A stretch of 64,000 nucleotides of DNA from an actinobacterium acMicro-4 (GTDB taxonomy: Bacteria > Actinomycetota > Actinomycetes > Actinomycetales > Microbacteriaceae). Where the stretch lies: contig JNSD01000013.1 of the NCBI GenBank assembly GCA_000754445.1, positions 62,001 through 126,000 on the forward strand. Reading direction: 5' to 3'. The notes beneath the pieces are model-generated. The model was not told the origin of the DNA. It saw only the letters and a list, made by a program, of their open reading frames with translations, and did no database searches. The number at the start of each line of letters is the position of its first letter. Position 1 is the first letter of the stretch. Below are positions 20,222 to 29,154 of this stretch, piece by piece. Position numbers and translations under genes: made by a program.

Positions 20222-20350
20222 AGTGGCCTCCTTGATACACCATCAGCGTTTCGCCCAGTGTAAGCGGGGGTCTGCGTGCGCATGGGTGCGTTGTACACAA
20301 TCCACGCGCGAATGTGACCGTTGCTGCGCAAAAATATTGCGTGACGCGGC

Positions 20351-21181
20351 CTAGAACACCATAGGGCGGTCGTCATCGTCGATTGTGAGCTCAACGACGA
20401 CCGGAACGTGATCACTGGGGCTTTCCCCGCGCCTGGTGTCCCGGAGAATTTCTGCCCCAGAGAGCAGTTCCACACACTCGGGAGAGCCAAAAACAAAGTC
20501 AATCCGAAGGCCGTGATTCTTCGGAAACTTTCCTCCGGTGTAGTCCCAAAAGGTGAACCCTTCAGGAACACTAGGACGCACCAGATCCGTGAGTCCGGCT
20601 GTGGTGAGAAACGCCTCCAGAGCGCTTCGTTCTGCTGGCGAGGTGTGGGTTGTCCCAGGCCCCAGGAACGCCGGGTCTCCCACGTCAGCAGGCAGTGGCG
20701 CGATGTTGAAATCTCCCATTACGGCCAAAGGCAAAGCATCGGGGTGTGCCCGGTAGGAATTCCACGCTGAACCCAGGGCATCGAGCCATGAGAGTTTGTA
20801 GGAAAAGTGAGGGTCATCGAGTGCCCGGCCGTTTGGCACATACACGCTGCACAGCCGAATTCCCTCGACGGTGACCGACAGAGCTCTGGCCTCCTGGGCA
20901 GCCGGCTCATCGGTGCTCTTGGTGAACCCCGGCATGCCAGCAAAGCCCATCTCCGGATCAGCAAGAGGTAACCGCGAGGCGAAGCCCACCCCGTTCCACT
21001 GGTTCAGCCCGTGGTGCACAATCTCGTACCCAGCTGCCTCAAAATCCTCGTAGGGGAACTGGTCGTCGCGGCACTTAGTTTCTTGCATCGCCAGGACATC
21101 GATGTCGTGCGCGTGCAAAGCCTCGATGACGCTGTGCTTGCGTGTCCGAATCGAGTTGACGTTCCAGGTGGCAATCCTCAC
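20351..21181 (-). CDS. xth: exodeoxyribonuclease III (AP endonuclease)
   Basis: A 276-residue endonuclease/exonuclease/phosphatase-fold enzyme for base excision repair. Visible motifs are ATWNVNSIR at the N-terminus, MQETKCRDDQFP with the catalytic Glu, GDFNIAP near 175, and the C-terminal SDHVPVV with the catalytic His. Two GTG codons follow each other; GTG 21181 is preferred because TAGGCT ends 6 nt before it, matching the leaderless pattern. It is divergent from pyrE, with 35 bases between the starts. Confidence 0.92.
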   Translation of the reverse strand: MRIATWNVNSIRTRKHSVIEALHAHDIDVLAMQETKCRDDQFPYEDFEAAGYEIVHHGLNQWNGVGFASRLPLADPEMGFAGMPGFTKSTDEPAAQEARALSVTVEGIRLCSVYVPNGRALDDPHFSYKLSWLDALGSAWNSYRAHPDALPLAVMGDFNIAPLPADVGDPAFLGPGTTHTSPAERSALEAFLTTAGLTDLVRPSVPEGFTFWDYTGGKFPKNHGLRIDFVFGSPECVELLSGAEILRDTRRGESPSDHVPVVVELTIDDDDRPMVF

Positions 21182-21187
21182 CACTCC

Positions 21188-21210
21188 AGCCTAAAGCGAC
21201 TCAGTAGACT
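21188..21210. promoter_or_regulatory. divergent leaderless promoters of xth (-) and pyrE (+)
   Basis: TAGGCT on the minus strand (21188-21193) ends 6 nt before xth GTG 21181. TAGACT on the plus strand (21205-21210) ends 6 nt before pyrE ATG 21217. The -10 hexamers are 11 bases apart, so each -35 region must lie over the other gene's start. Confidence 0.55.
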
Positions 21211-21216
21211 AAACAC

Positions 21217-21762
21217 ATGGCAAGCGCGCGGGACGAGCTCATTGGTTTTATCTCCAGGGAAGCCGTTCACCACGGAGACTTCACCCTGACCAGTGGCAAA
21301 AAAGCCAGCTTCTACATCGATTTACGTCAAGTCAGCCTGGACCATCGCGTCGCGCCACTCATTGGCGATGTGATGCTGGAGATGCTCGCAGAGTTTGAGC
21401 CGATTGACATCATTGGCGGCCTCACGATGGGCGCAGACCCCATTGCCAGTGCAATCATGCACCGCGGAATTCTTGCCGGGAAAACCTACGACGCCTGCGT
21501 TGTGCGCAAGGAGCCTAAAGACCACGGTCGTGGTCGCCAGGTTGAAGGCCCCGATGTGAAGGGGAAACGGGTGGTCGTTGTTGAAGACACTTCGACCACG
21601 GGCGGCTCGCCCCTGGCTGCAGCACGGGCACTGGAACACGCAGGCGCTGAAGTGGTTGCGGTGTGTGTGGTCGTGGATCGAAGGACCGGGGCCGACCAGG
21701 TAATCGAAGATGCGGGTTATCCCTACCGCGCGGCGATCAGCCTTGACGACCTGGGTCTCTAA
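21217..21762 (+). CDS. pyrE: orotate phosphoribosyltransferase
   Basis: A 181-residue type I phosphoribosyltransferase that makes OMP from orotate and PRPP in pyrimidine synthesis. The PRPP loop is VVVVEDTSTTGGS (about residues 118-130), and the N-terminal FTLTSGKKASFYIDLRQ is typical of PyrE. The ATG lies 6 nt after TAGACT and has no Shine-Dalgarno, so a leaderless start is likely. The following gene starts at the base after its stop. Confidence 0.95.
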   Translation: MASARDELIGFISREAVHHGDFTLTSGKKASFYIDLRQVSLDHRVAPLIGDVMLEMLAEFEPIDIIGGLTMGADPIASAIMHRGILAGKTYDACVVRKEPKDHGRGRQVEGPDVKGKRVVVVEDTSTTGGSPLAAARALEHAGAEVVAVCVVVDRRTGADQVIEDAGYPYRAAISLDDLGL

Positions 21763-22377
21763 GTGACAACCGAGGAACCCCAGGAGGCGCTGCGGCCGAG
21801 AAAGCGTCTGACGTCCACGGCTACCGGTCAAAGCATCTTTATTGGGCTGTGGATTCTTGGCACTCTCGTCATTGTTACGGTTCTTGCCGGGGCCTTTCTT
21901 CTTGGGCAGTCATTCTCGAGGGATTCTGCAGAAGACAGCGAGATTGTCCTGGAAGAGGTTGACGTTCCCGCAGTGGAATTCCCCACACTCCACGGGGTGC
22001 CTATTGAGCCCGGGCAATGGCCATGGGATGAACTTCGGGGTGGCGAGTGCATTTCTGGTTTCGCGGGTGCTTTTGCCGAGGAGTTCACGGTGGTGGTCTG
22101 CGATGTTCCACACGATGCTCAACTGATCACCGCAGTGCTGCTATCGCGCCGCGCTGAGGAACCCTTCCCGGGCCATGATGACGTCGTGCAAGTCGCGCGT
22201 GAAACCTGCGAGGTCACAGACCGTATCGATTACACCCTCGCCACGCAGTACGACGACTTGATCGTCGACTACTCCTACCCAGCGAGCGAGGAGCAGTGGG
22301 CAAAGGGGGAGCGGGGCGTCTACTGTTTTGTCCTCCGGTCATCCGGGGGCACCCTCCAGGGCGACCTCGTTGACTAA
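21763..22377 (+). CDS. membrane-anchored septum-formation-like domain protein
   Basis: A 204-residue protein with a single hydrophobic segment at about residues 28-50 after a basic cytoplasmic tail. The external part has a cysteine pattern (GECI, VVCDVPHDAQ, ARETCEV, GVYCFV) resembling the actinobacterial septum-formation domain (Septum_form family), usually with two disulfides. The precise role is not known. It begins with GTG immediately after the pyrE stop, so it is translationally coupled. Its TAA is interleaved with the methyltransferase stop in the shared CTAA. Confidence 0.7.
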   Translation: MTTEEPQEALRPRKRLTSTATGQSIFIGLWILGTLVIVTVLAGAFLLGQSFSRDSAEDSEIVLEEVDVPAVEFPTLHGVPIEPGQWPWDELRGGECISGFAGAFAEEFTVVVCDVPHDAQLITAVLLSRRAEEPFPGHDDVVQVARETCEVTDRIDYTLATQYDDLIVDYSYPASEEQWAKGERGVYCFVLRSSGGTLQGDLVD

Positions 22378-23216
22378 AGGTAGGGCGCAAGCCTTGTCGT
22401 CATGATGGCGTGAGCGTCCGGGAGGGCGTCAATGGCAACAAACCGCCTGCCCAACTCGGCGGCGGCGTGAGCGGTAGTGCCACTACCGGAAAACGGGTCT
22501 AGTACCCAATCTCCCGGGTTGCTCGAGGCCTGAATAATCCGACGCAGAATCCCCAGTGGTTTCTGCGTCGCATATCCCGTCTTTTCTTGTCCGGTGGGGC
22601 TGACAATCGTGTGCCACCAGACGTCGGTGGGCAACTTGCCGCGCGCTGCCTTCTCGGCGCCAACCAAGCCAGGAGCCATATAGGGCTCACGGTCGATGGC
22701 CTCGGAATTAAAGACGTAGTTCTGCGGATCTTTCACATAGACGAGAATCGTGTCGTGTTTGGTGGGCCACCGTTTCTTGGTTTTTCCGCCGTAGTCATAG
22801 GCCCAGATGATTTCGTTGAGGAAATTCTCTCGGCCAAAGATCATGTCGAGGGCAACCTTCGCGTAGTGCACCTCGTGCCAGTCCAGATGGAGATAGAGGC
22901 TTCCCTGCTTCGAGAGCACTCGCCAGGTTTCCTCGAGCCGTGGCGCTAGGAACGCCCAATAATCAGCAAAGCTGTCGTCGTAGCTGAGGAGTTTCTCGAG
23001 CGTGAGGTCATAGAGCCGCCCTCCAAATCCGCTGCGGGCGCCATGTGCCCCGGATCGTGCCGAGGTCGTTTTGCGCACCTGAGTTCGACCGGTATTAAAG
23101 GGCGGATCTAGATACGCGAGCGCGATGGACTCATCCGGAATGGCTGCAAGATGCTCAAGATTGTCGCCCTGGAGAAGAAGATTGGGGCCATCGGGATCCC
23201 AGGCGAGCGAAGGCAT
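22374..23216 (-). CDS. orphan site-specific DNA methyltransferase (beta-class amino-MTase)
   Basis: A 280-residue adenine-N6 or cytosine-N4 methyltransferase. The catalytic motif DPPF (residues 37-40) precedes the AdoMet-binding DPFSGSGTT (about 238-246), an order typical of the beta class; the region between would hold target recognition. Two starts are possible, GTG 23222 and ATG 23216; the ATG is chosen because TAGCCT ends exactly 6 nt before it. No restriction endonuclease lies nearby, so it is an orphan methylase, perhaps regulatory. The recognition sequence cannot be read from the protein. It overlaps the previous gene in CTAA. Confidence 0.88.
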   Translation of the reverse strand: MPSLAWDPDGPNLLLQGDNLEHLAAIPDESIALAYLDPPFNTGRTQVRKTTSARSGAHGARSGFGGRLYDLTLEKLLSYDDSFADYWAFLAPRLEETWRVLSKQGSLYLHLDWHEVHYAKVALDMIFGRENFLNEIIWAYDYGGKTKKRWPTKHDTILVYVKDPQNYVFNSEAIDREPYMAPGLVGAEKAARGKLPTDVWWHTIVSPTGQEKTGYATQKPLGILRRIIQASSNPGDWVLDPFSGSGTTAHAAAELGRRFVAIDALPDAHAIMTTRLAPYL

Positions 23217-23222
23217 GCCCAC

Positions 23223-23246
23223 AGGCTAGCGCCTGGTCCCTAGGCT
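23223..23246. promoter_or_regulatory. divergent leaderless promoters of the MTase (-) and the TrmH-type gene (+)
   Basis: TAGCCT on the minus strand (23223-23228) ends 6 nt before ATG 23216. TAGGCT on the plus strand (23241-23246) ends 7 nt before GTG 23254. The layout nearly matches the xth/pyrE junction. Confidence 0.55.
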
Positions 23247-23253
23247 AGAGCTC

Positions 23254-23892
23254 GTGACTGGCGAAGAGAACCATCCGGAAAAGTCCACCCACGGGGTGGG
23301 CGCGTGGGTAGGACCTCTCCCCAAGGATCCGCGCTTCGATCAGGAGCTTCTCGCCACCGGAGACTCTCGCAACGTTGTCGACAAATATCGCTACTGGACT
23401 ATGGAGGCGATTGTTGCCGACCTGGACACTAAACGACACAGCTTCCACGTCGCCATTGAGAACTGGCAACACGACCTCAATATCGGATCGATTGTCCGCA
23501 CAGCCAATGCCTTTCTCGCCGACACGGTCCACATCGTGGGGCGAAAGCGATGGAATCGTCGCGGTGCAATGGTGACTGACCGCTACCAGCACGTCGTCCA
23601 CCACGAGACAGTCGAGGCTTTGGTTGCCTTTGCCAAAGAGCACCGTCTTCCGATTGTTGCCATCGACAATCTTCCCAATTCCCAAGCGATTGAGAAGATT
23701 GTGCTTCCAAAGAACTGCATTCTCTTGTTCGGGCAGGAGGGCCCTGGTCTCTCACCAGAAGCCCTAGCGGCAGCATCGGTGGCGGTTGAAATCACTCAGT
23801 TTGGATCGACGCGGTCGCTCAATGCGAGTGCTGCTGCAGCGATTGTGATGCATCAGTGGGTGGTGCATCACGCCGTGCTACACACGGCTTGA
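23254..23892 (+). CDS. TrmH/SpoU-family RNA 2'-O-methyltransferase
   Basis: A 212-residue SPOUT-fold methyltransferase. The three family motifs are visible: NIGSIVRTANAF (about residue 78), LLFGQEGPGLS (about 160) and TRSLNASAAAAIVMHQW (about 188). It should methylate a ribose in tRNA or rRNA; which position is not known. The GTG start lies 7 nt after TAGGCT with no Shine-Dalgarno. The last third overlaps, on the other strand, a decayed response-regulator fragment. Confidence 0.88.
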   Translation: MTGEENHPEKSTHGVGAWVGPLPKDPRFDQELLATGDSRNVVDKYRYWTMEAIVADLDTKRHSFHVAIENWQHDLNIGSIVRTANAFLADTVHIVGRKRWNRRGAMVTDRYQHVVHHETVEALVAFAKEHRLPIVAIDNLPNSQAIEKIVLPKNCILLFGQEGPGLSPEALAAASVAVEITQFGSTRSLNASAAAAIVMHQWVVHHAVLHTA

Positions 23893-24022
23893 GCGCGATG
23901 GCATCCCGCGGGTTTCGAGCTCTGTCGACAATGCTCACGCCATTCATCGAGAGGGAATCAGCCACCCCAGAGAGAGTGAGCTGGTGATTATCGGCGACCA
24001 CTACGCGCAATTCGGACACCAC
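23819..24022 (-). pseudogene. N-terminal remnant of a response regulator
   Basis: A 67-codon frame on the minus strand. Its first 45 residues look like the start of a NarL-type receiver domain: LRVVVADNHQLTLSGVADSL, then the SIVDRARNPRDAIAL segment in place of the usual VVGEA-DGAEAL pattern. The second residue of the usual acidic pair is Asn. The similarity stops before the expected phosphorylation Asp near residue 54, and the frame then continues as non-homologous antisense of the TrmH gene. There is no output domain nearby. I interpret it as a truncated relic; a functional small protein is less likely. Confidence 0.6.
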
Positions 24023-24126
24023 AGAAGTATCCCGTGTTCTGGGGGTTGGCGTCCAGGCGAGGCCTGGCGTGAGGGCTTGGAATCGGTAGACTGTGGGAGT
24101 AAGGGTGGCTTAACAAAGGAATCCTG

Positions 24127-25413
24127 ATGCCCGCCGTTGTGATTGTCGGAGCCCAGTGGGGCGATGAGGGTAAAGGTAAAGCTACTGACCTCATCTCTGA
24201 CCGCATCGACTACGTCGTCAAGTTCAACGGTGGCAATAACGCGGGCCACACTGTTGTTATCGGCACCGAGAAGTACGCCCTGCACCTGCTTCCCTCCGGG
24301 ATTCTGACGCCAGGTGTTGTGCCGGTCATCTCGAACGGTGTCGTGATTGACCCCGAGGTTTTGATGGAAGAGCTTGACGCATTGGAAGCCCGGGGTATTG
24401 ATGTCTCCGGCCTGGTGATTAGCTCTCACGCTCACCTGATCACGCAGTATCACCGGACTTTGGACAAGGTGACCGAGCGCTTCCTCGGCAAGCGTCAGAT
24501 TGGGACCACCGGGCGCGGCATTGGCCCGACCTATGCGGACAAGATCAACCGTGTCGGTATTCGCGTGCAAGACATTTTTGACGAGGGAATCCTTCGCCAG
24601 AAAGTGGAGGGTGCCCTCCACCAGAAGAACCACTTGTTGGTCAAGGTGTATAACCGCCGAGCCATTGAGGTGGACGAGGTCGTGGACGAGTTGCTGTCTT
24701 ACCGGGATCGTCTGCGCCCTATGGTCCAGGACACGGCACTTCTGCTTCACACGGCACTGGAGAACAACAAAACGGTTCTCTTTGAGGGTGGCCAAGCAAC
24801 GATGCTTGATGTCGACCACGGGACATACCCGTTTGTGACGTCATCGAGCGCGACCGCGGGTGGTGCCGCGACGGGGTCCGGAATTGCACCCTGGCGCCTA
24901 TCAACAGTGATCGGGATTGTGAAGGCATACACCACCCGGGTTGGCTCGGGCCCCTTCCCCAGTGAGCTTGAGGATGAGTTTGGCGAGTTCCTTCGCGAGA
25001 AGGGCCACGAGTATGGCACCACCACCGGTCGGCCCCGCCGGACCGGGTGGTATGACGCCCCTATCGCCCGCTACTCCGCTCGAATTAACGGGGTGACCGA
25101 CTTCGTTCTCACCAAGCTTGACGTGTTGACCGGTCTCGACAAGATTCCGGTGTGTGTGGCCTATGACGTTGATGGCACGCGTATCGATGAGGTCCCCTGG
25201 TCTCAGTCTGATTTCCACCACGCGAGCCCGATTTATGAGTATTTCCCCGGCTGGAGTGAGGACCTGACCGGAATTCGTGAGTTTGACGATCTGCCACAAG
25301 CCGCCAAGGATTACGTCCTCGCCCTCGAAGCCATGAGTGGTGCCCGAATTTCTGCCATTGGTGTTGGCCCGTCACGCGACGCCATCGTCACTCGCCACGC
25401 ACTTCTGGACTAG
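24127..25413 (+). CDS. purA: adenylosuccinate synthetase
   Basis: A 428-residue GTP-dependent ligase that makes adenylosuccinate from IMP and aspartate, the first step to AMP. The N-terminal QWGDEGKGK loop, [19 protein letters not shown] and the C-terminal [11 protein letters not shown] and GVGPSRDA motifs are all present at the expected places. Length is normal. AAAGGA is 8 bases before the ATG. The 104-base interval upstream (from 24023) contains a TAGACT hexamer near 24089, which could be the -10 of a leadered transcript. Other purine genes lie between 26 and 38 kb. Confidence 0.97.
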   Translation: MPAVVIVGAQWGDEGKGKATDLISDRIDYVVKFNGGNNAGHTVVIGTEKYALHLLPSGILTPGVVPVISNGVVIDPEVLMEELDALEARGIDVSGLVISSHAHLITQYHRTLDKVTERFLGKRQIGTTGRGIGPTYADKINRVGIRVQDIFDEGILRQKVEGALHQKNHLLVKVYNRRAIEVDEVVDELLSYRDRLRPMVQDTALLLHTALENNKTVLFEGGQATMLDVDHGTYPFVTSSSATAGGAATGSGIAPWRLSTVIGIVKAYTTRVGSGPFPSELEDEFGEFLREKGHEYGTTTGRPRRTGWYDAPIARYSARINGVTDFVLTKLDVLTGLDKIPVCVAYDVDGTRIDEVPWSQSDFHHASPIYEYFPGWSEDLTGIREFDDLPQAAKDYVLALEAMSGARISAIGVGPSRDAIVTRHALLD

Positions 25414-25434
25414 TCATGAGCGGGCTTGGCTCGG

Positions 25435-25440
25435 TAGGGT
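25435..25440 (+). promoter_or_regulatory. putative leaderless -10 element (TAGGGT)
   Basis: TAGGGT ends 6 nt before the ATG at 25447, with no Shine-Dalgarno between. Confidence 0.45.
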
Positions 25441-25446
25441 CGCTCT

Positions 25447-25755
25447 ATGACCGCTGAGTTTTCCACTGAGATTCCCGCTGAGCTCTCGTCGTTGCGCAAA
25501 AGCATCGACAATATCGATGCAGCGCTCGTGCACTTGTTGGCCGAGCGTTTCAAGACGACTCAGCAGGTGGGCCGATTGAAGGCCCGCTCCGGCATGCCAC
25601 CCTCAGACCCTGTGCGTGAAGCGGCACAGCTGAAGCGACTTCGCACGCTGGCCACTGAAGCTGACCTAGACCCGGCTTTCGCCGAGAAATTCCTGAGCTT
25701 CATTCTCGCTGAGGTGATTCAGCACCACGAAGAGCTAGCCGCCAGCGAGGGGTAG
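25447..25755 (+). CDS. chorismate mutase, AroQ type
   Basis: A 102-residue all-helical protein of the monofunctional AroQ class that rearranges chorismate to prephenate for Phe and Tyr synthesis. Typical features are the LRKSIDNIDAALVHLLAERF helix, QVGRLKARSG, and the C-terminal FLSFILAEVIQHH helix. There is no signal peptide, so it is cytoplasmic. The ATG follows a leaderless -10 by 6 nt. The last 21 bases overlap the convergent YqaJ-like gene. Confidence 0.88.
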   Translation: MTAEFSTEIPAELSSLRKSIDNIDAALVHLLAERFKTTQQVGRLKARSGMPPSDPVREAAQLKRLRTLATEADLDPAFAEKFLSFILAEVIQHHEELAASEG

Positions 25756-26328
25756 TTCTCGGTAGAGGTCCTTGGCGACGCCGATGAGTCGCTCGATGAG
25801 AGCTTCGTCACGATTGACGACGACGAACTTTGGGCCAGGCCACGCAGGAACCATTTCCCCCGCCTGTGTGGTGCGGAGCATCCACCCAAAGACACAACTG
25901 GTCGCGCCTGTCACATGGAGCTGCCACTGCACCTGGCGCTGGTAGTGACCGGGCACCGCCCTCCACTCGCCCCAGTCGCGACCGGTCGTCTTCACTTCAG
26001 CAATGAGATCGTGGCCGGGCGATAGGCCATCGGGGGTGGCCATTTGCCAACGATTTTCAGCATCGTCCTTGGCAATGAGCCAATCGTTGGGCTCCAGGTC
26101 GAACTGGGTGGAAAGTTTCTCCATCAAGGCGGACTCTTGTTCCCGGCCAAAGCGCATGTAGTCGTTATCGGCAATGGGGGTCGGATTCCTCAGAGAATCC
26201 ATGACTTCTCTGAACCCCGCAGGGGTAACTGCCTTGGCTACCGCGGTCGCGGTCACACCGGTCGCTCTAACTTCCAGCCATCTCTTGTAATCGGACGAGG
26301 GGACCAGGAAGCGCGAGGGTTCAATCAT
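25735..26328 (-). CDS. YqaJ-like exonuclease-family protein
   Basis: A 197-residue protein of the PD-(D/E)xK nuclease superfamily, resembling the YqaJ viral recombinase domain. Visible motifs are RATGVTATAVAKAV (the G-x-T/S substrate loop), MATPDGL with the metal-binding Asp, EVKTTG with the catalytic Glu and Lys, and YQRQVQWQLHVTG, the family's Gln motif. In phages such proteins resect DNA ends with an annealing partner, but there is no phage gene or RecT-like gene nearby. It stands alone between chorismate mutase and purL. No good Shine-Dalgarno is seen. Confidence 0.8.
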   Translation of the reverse strand: MIEPSRFLVPSSDYKRWLEVRATGVTATAVAKAVTPAGFREVMDSLRNPTPIADNDYMRFGREQESALMEKLSTQFDLEPNDWLIAKDDAENRWQMATPDGLSPGHDLIAEVKTTGRDWGEWRAVPGHYQRQVQWQLHVTGATSCVFGWMLRTTQAGEMVPAWPGPKFVVVNRDEALIERLIGVAKDLYRELPLAGG

Positions 26329-26380
26329 GACGCCCTAACGCTACCGTGGCCCACTGACGGGTGCCGGCTCCTCACCGCGG

Positions 26381-28681
26381 CTAGCGCGGTTGATAGCCGA
26401 CGACCGGCCCCAACGCTGCGGGGATGGTGCCCCGGCGAACCTTGTCCAACTCGTCCAGGGTAAAACTAAAGAGCTCGGCGATATCGAGAGCGTGTGAGGG
26501 TGCCTCGGTCACACCAATCCGAGCCACGGGGACTCCTCGCCCAGCGCAGAGCCCCCGGAACTTCACATCGTCCTCCCGGGCGACCGTGACAACCATGCGT
26601 GCCACCGATTCAGAGAAGAGCGCTGCGCGGTTATCGATTCCATAGGATTCCACGACCTCGGAGAGCCAGATTCTGGCGCCCACTCGTCTGCGCAGAACCC
26701 CCTCCACCAGGGTGTCAAAAAGCCCACCGGTGGAGACATCGTGTGCACTAGTGACCAGTCCGTCCTTTGCGGCAACAACCATGAGCCCAGCCAAGGCCCG
26801 CTCGGCTGCCAAGTTGGGGGTCGGGGGCATTCCACCCAGGTGTCCATGCACGACGTCAGCCCAGATGCTGCCATCGAGCTCGCTGTGGGTTTCTCCCAGG
26901 AGGTAGATGTTCTCACCATCGTCTTGCCAACCGCTTGGCAAACGACGATCGACGGTGTCAATCACGCCAAGGACAGCGACGACCGGGGTGGGGTGGATAG
27001 GCGTTGTTCCAGTCTGGTTATACAAGCTCACATTGCCACCGGTGACCGGGACTTCAAGCTCGAGACAGGCGTCGGCAAGGCCACGCACTGTCTCAGCGAA
27101 TTGCCACATCACCTCGGGGTCCTCTGGGCTACCAAAGTTCAAACAGTCACTCACTGCACGGGGTTCTGCCCCTGTGGCAGCGACGTTACGGTAGGCCTCA
27201 GACAGGGCGAGTTGAGCCCCCAGATAGGGGTCTAGGTAGCTGTAGCGACCATTCGCATCGGTTGCCAGAGCAACGCCCAGACCGGATCCCTCGTCGACCC
27301 GAATCATTCCGGCGTCATCGGGAAAACTCAGTGCCGTGTTTCCCATCACATACCTGTCGTACTGGTTAGTGATCCACTCGGTGTCGGCCAGGTTGGGCGA
27401 GCCAAGAACTGCGAGGGCTTCATCGCGCAAAACCTGCGGGGCCACAGAGAGACTAGCCGTGGCGAGGGAGTCAGCTTGGACCCCCTCGAGCCATGACGGG
27501 CGGTGGTAGGGGCGCTCATAGACGGGGGAATCAATCGCCACGGTCTTCGGGTCAACATCCACAATCGTTTCACCGCGCCACCGAATAATTAGGCGACCAC
27601 TGTCGTTGACCTCGCCGAGGACACTCGTTTCCACTTCCCACTTGGCCGTAATTTCCAGAAACTTAGCGAGCTTGTCGGGGGAGACAATCGCCATCATGCG
27701 TTCTTGGCTCTCCGACATCAGTATTTCCTCGGCGGTCAGTGAGTTATCCCGCAACAACACGTGATCGAGAACGATGTCCATCCCGCTGTTGCCATGTGCT
27801 GCCAATTCCGACGTAGCACAACTGATTCCCGCCGCACCGAGGTCTTGAATCCCTTCAACAACTTTTTCGGAAAAGAGCTCGAGGCAACACTCGATAAGGA
27901 CCTTCTCAGCGAGGGGGTCCCCAACCTGCACTGCGGGACGCTTGGTGGGGCCACCCTCATCGAAGGTCTCACTGGCAAGGATCGATGCCCCACCGATTCC
28001 ATCTCCCCCGGTCCTGGCCCCAAAGAGCACAACCTTGTTTCCCGCACCGCTCGCGCTGGCGAGATGGAGATCTTCGTGGCGGAGCACTCCAAGCGCTAGG
28101 GCATTCACCAGAGGATTGTTCTGATAAATCGGATCAAACCAGGTTTCCCCACCAATATTGGGAAGTCCCAGGCAGTTGCCATAAAAACTAATCCCGCTCA
28201 CCACTCCCGTTGCCACGCGGGCAGTGTCGGGGTGAGTGAGCGCCCCGAACCGCAGCGCGTCCATTACCGCCACCGGCCGGGCACCCATCGAGATAATGTC
28301 GCGAACAATCCCGCCAACACCGGTGGCCGCACCCTGAAAAGGCTCGATGAAGCTGGGGTGATTGTGGCTTTCGATTTTGAAGGTGACAGCCCAGCCTTCG
28401 CCAATGTCGACCACCCCCGCGTTCTCACCCATGCCGACCATCAGGTGCTTGCGCATGGCGTCGTTCACCTTCTGGCCAAACTGGCGAAGGTGGATCTTCG
28501 AGGACTTGTAGGAGCAGTGTTCGCTCCACATCACCGAATACATGGCGAGCTCACCGGAGGTGGGCCTGCGGCCCAGCAGGGCCCTGATGTCGTCGTATTC
28601 GTTGGTCTTTAAGCCCAGTGCTTCATAGGGCTGTTCGCGCTCGGGGGTGGCGTGTGCGTTGGACACGCTATCCACCACCAT
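26381..28681 (-). CDS. purL: phosphoribosylformylglycinamidine synthase subunit PurL
   Basis: A 766-residue small-type PurL, the ATP-dependent synthetase subunit that works with PurQ (glutaminase) and PurS to make FGAM. Recognisable blocks include [36 protein letters not shown] and [15 protein letters not shown]. The frame extends upstream, but ATG 28681 is chosen because it overlaps the stop of the preceding DUF3817 gene by one base (TAATG) and gives the normal short-PurL length. Last gene of the purD-to-purL operon. Confidence 0.96.
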   Translation of the reverse strand: MVVDSVSNAHATPEREQPYEALGLKTNEYDDIRALLGRRPTSGELAMYSVMWSEHCSYKSSKIHLRQFGQKVNDAMRKHLMVGMGENAGVVDIGEGWAVTFKIESHNHPSFIEPFQGAATGVGGIVRDIISMGARPVAVMDALRFGALTHPDTARVATGVVSGISFYGNCLGLPNIGGETWFDPIYQNNPLVNALALGVLRHEDLHLASASGAGNKVVLFGARTGGDGIGGASILASETFDEGGPTKRPAVQVGDPLAEKVLIECCLELFSEKVVEGIQDLGAAGISCATSELAAHGNSGMDIVLDHVLLRDNSLTAEEILMSESQERMMAIVSPDKLAKFLEITAKWEVETSVLGEVNDSGRLIIRWRGETIVDVDPKTVAIDSPVYERPYHRPSWLEGVQADSLATASLSVAPQVLRDEALAVLGSPNLADTEWITNQYDRYVMGNTALSFPDDAGMIRVDEGSGLGVALATDANGRYSYLDPYLGAQLALSEAYRNVAATGAEPRAVSDCLNFGSPEDPEVMWQFAETVRGLADACLELEVPVTGGNVSLYNQTGTTPIHPTPVVAVLGVIDTVDRRLPSGWQDDGENIYLLGETHSELDGSIWADVVHGHLGGMPPTPNLAAERALAGLMVVAAKDGLVTSAHDVSTGGLFDTLVEGVLRRRVGARIWLSEVVESYGIDNRAALFSESVARMVVTVAREDDVKFRGLCAGRGVPVARIGVTEAPSHALDIAELFSFTLDELDKVRRGTIPAALGPVVGYQPR

Positions 28682-29154
28682 TAGCGGTTGCCCCATTCCG
28701 TGGGGGAACCCACAAGGAGCAGAACGCTCAAGACAGCGGCCATACCGAGAACAATCACGACAAAAAACCACCCTGGGTGGCGAAGGCCCAAGCGCAGCGT
28801 GTAATCCAGGGGGTGTGCATCACGGGGGTCATCAGTTGCATCGAGACGCCAGGCCCCTTGCAGTTTGTTGTGTGCCGCTAACCAGCGTTCAAAGGGCACG
28901 GTGGCGTAGGGGGGGATGGCGACAATGACTGCCAGAGCAATGATTCCACAACCCCAACGCTGGTTCATCCCCACCACGACTGCCGTGATGCAGTACGCAA
29001 TGAAAATGACGCCGTGGCTCAGTCCGGCGACGAAGAAGAGCTGACCGTCATACCCAAACCCATACCGGGCGATCATCGCGATGGTTAAGCCAGTCCAGGT
29101 GACCATTTCGGCCGTTGCCATGACTCCATAGAGCGAACCAGGGGTTTTCGTCAT
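28681..29154 (-). CDS. DUF3817-family membrane protein
   Basis: A 157-residue protein with about four hydrophobic segments in the order typical of actinobacterial DUF3817 proteins ([13 protein letters not shown] near the N-terminus, then [11 protein letters not shown]). Function is not known. It sits inside the purine operon, overlapping purQ by 4 bases upstream and purL by one base downstream, so it is translated with them. DUF3817 genes often lie near purine genes in actinobacteria, from memory, but no mechanism is known. Confidence 0.8.
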   Translation of the reverse strand: MTKTPGSLYGVMATAEMVTWTGLTIAMIARYGFGYDGQLFFVAGLSHGVIFIAYCITAVVVGMNQRWGCGIIALAVIVAIPPYATVPFERWLAAHNKLQGAWRLDATDDPRDAHPLDYTLRLGLRHPGWFFVVIVLGMAAVLSVLLLVGSPTEWGNR

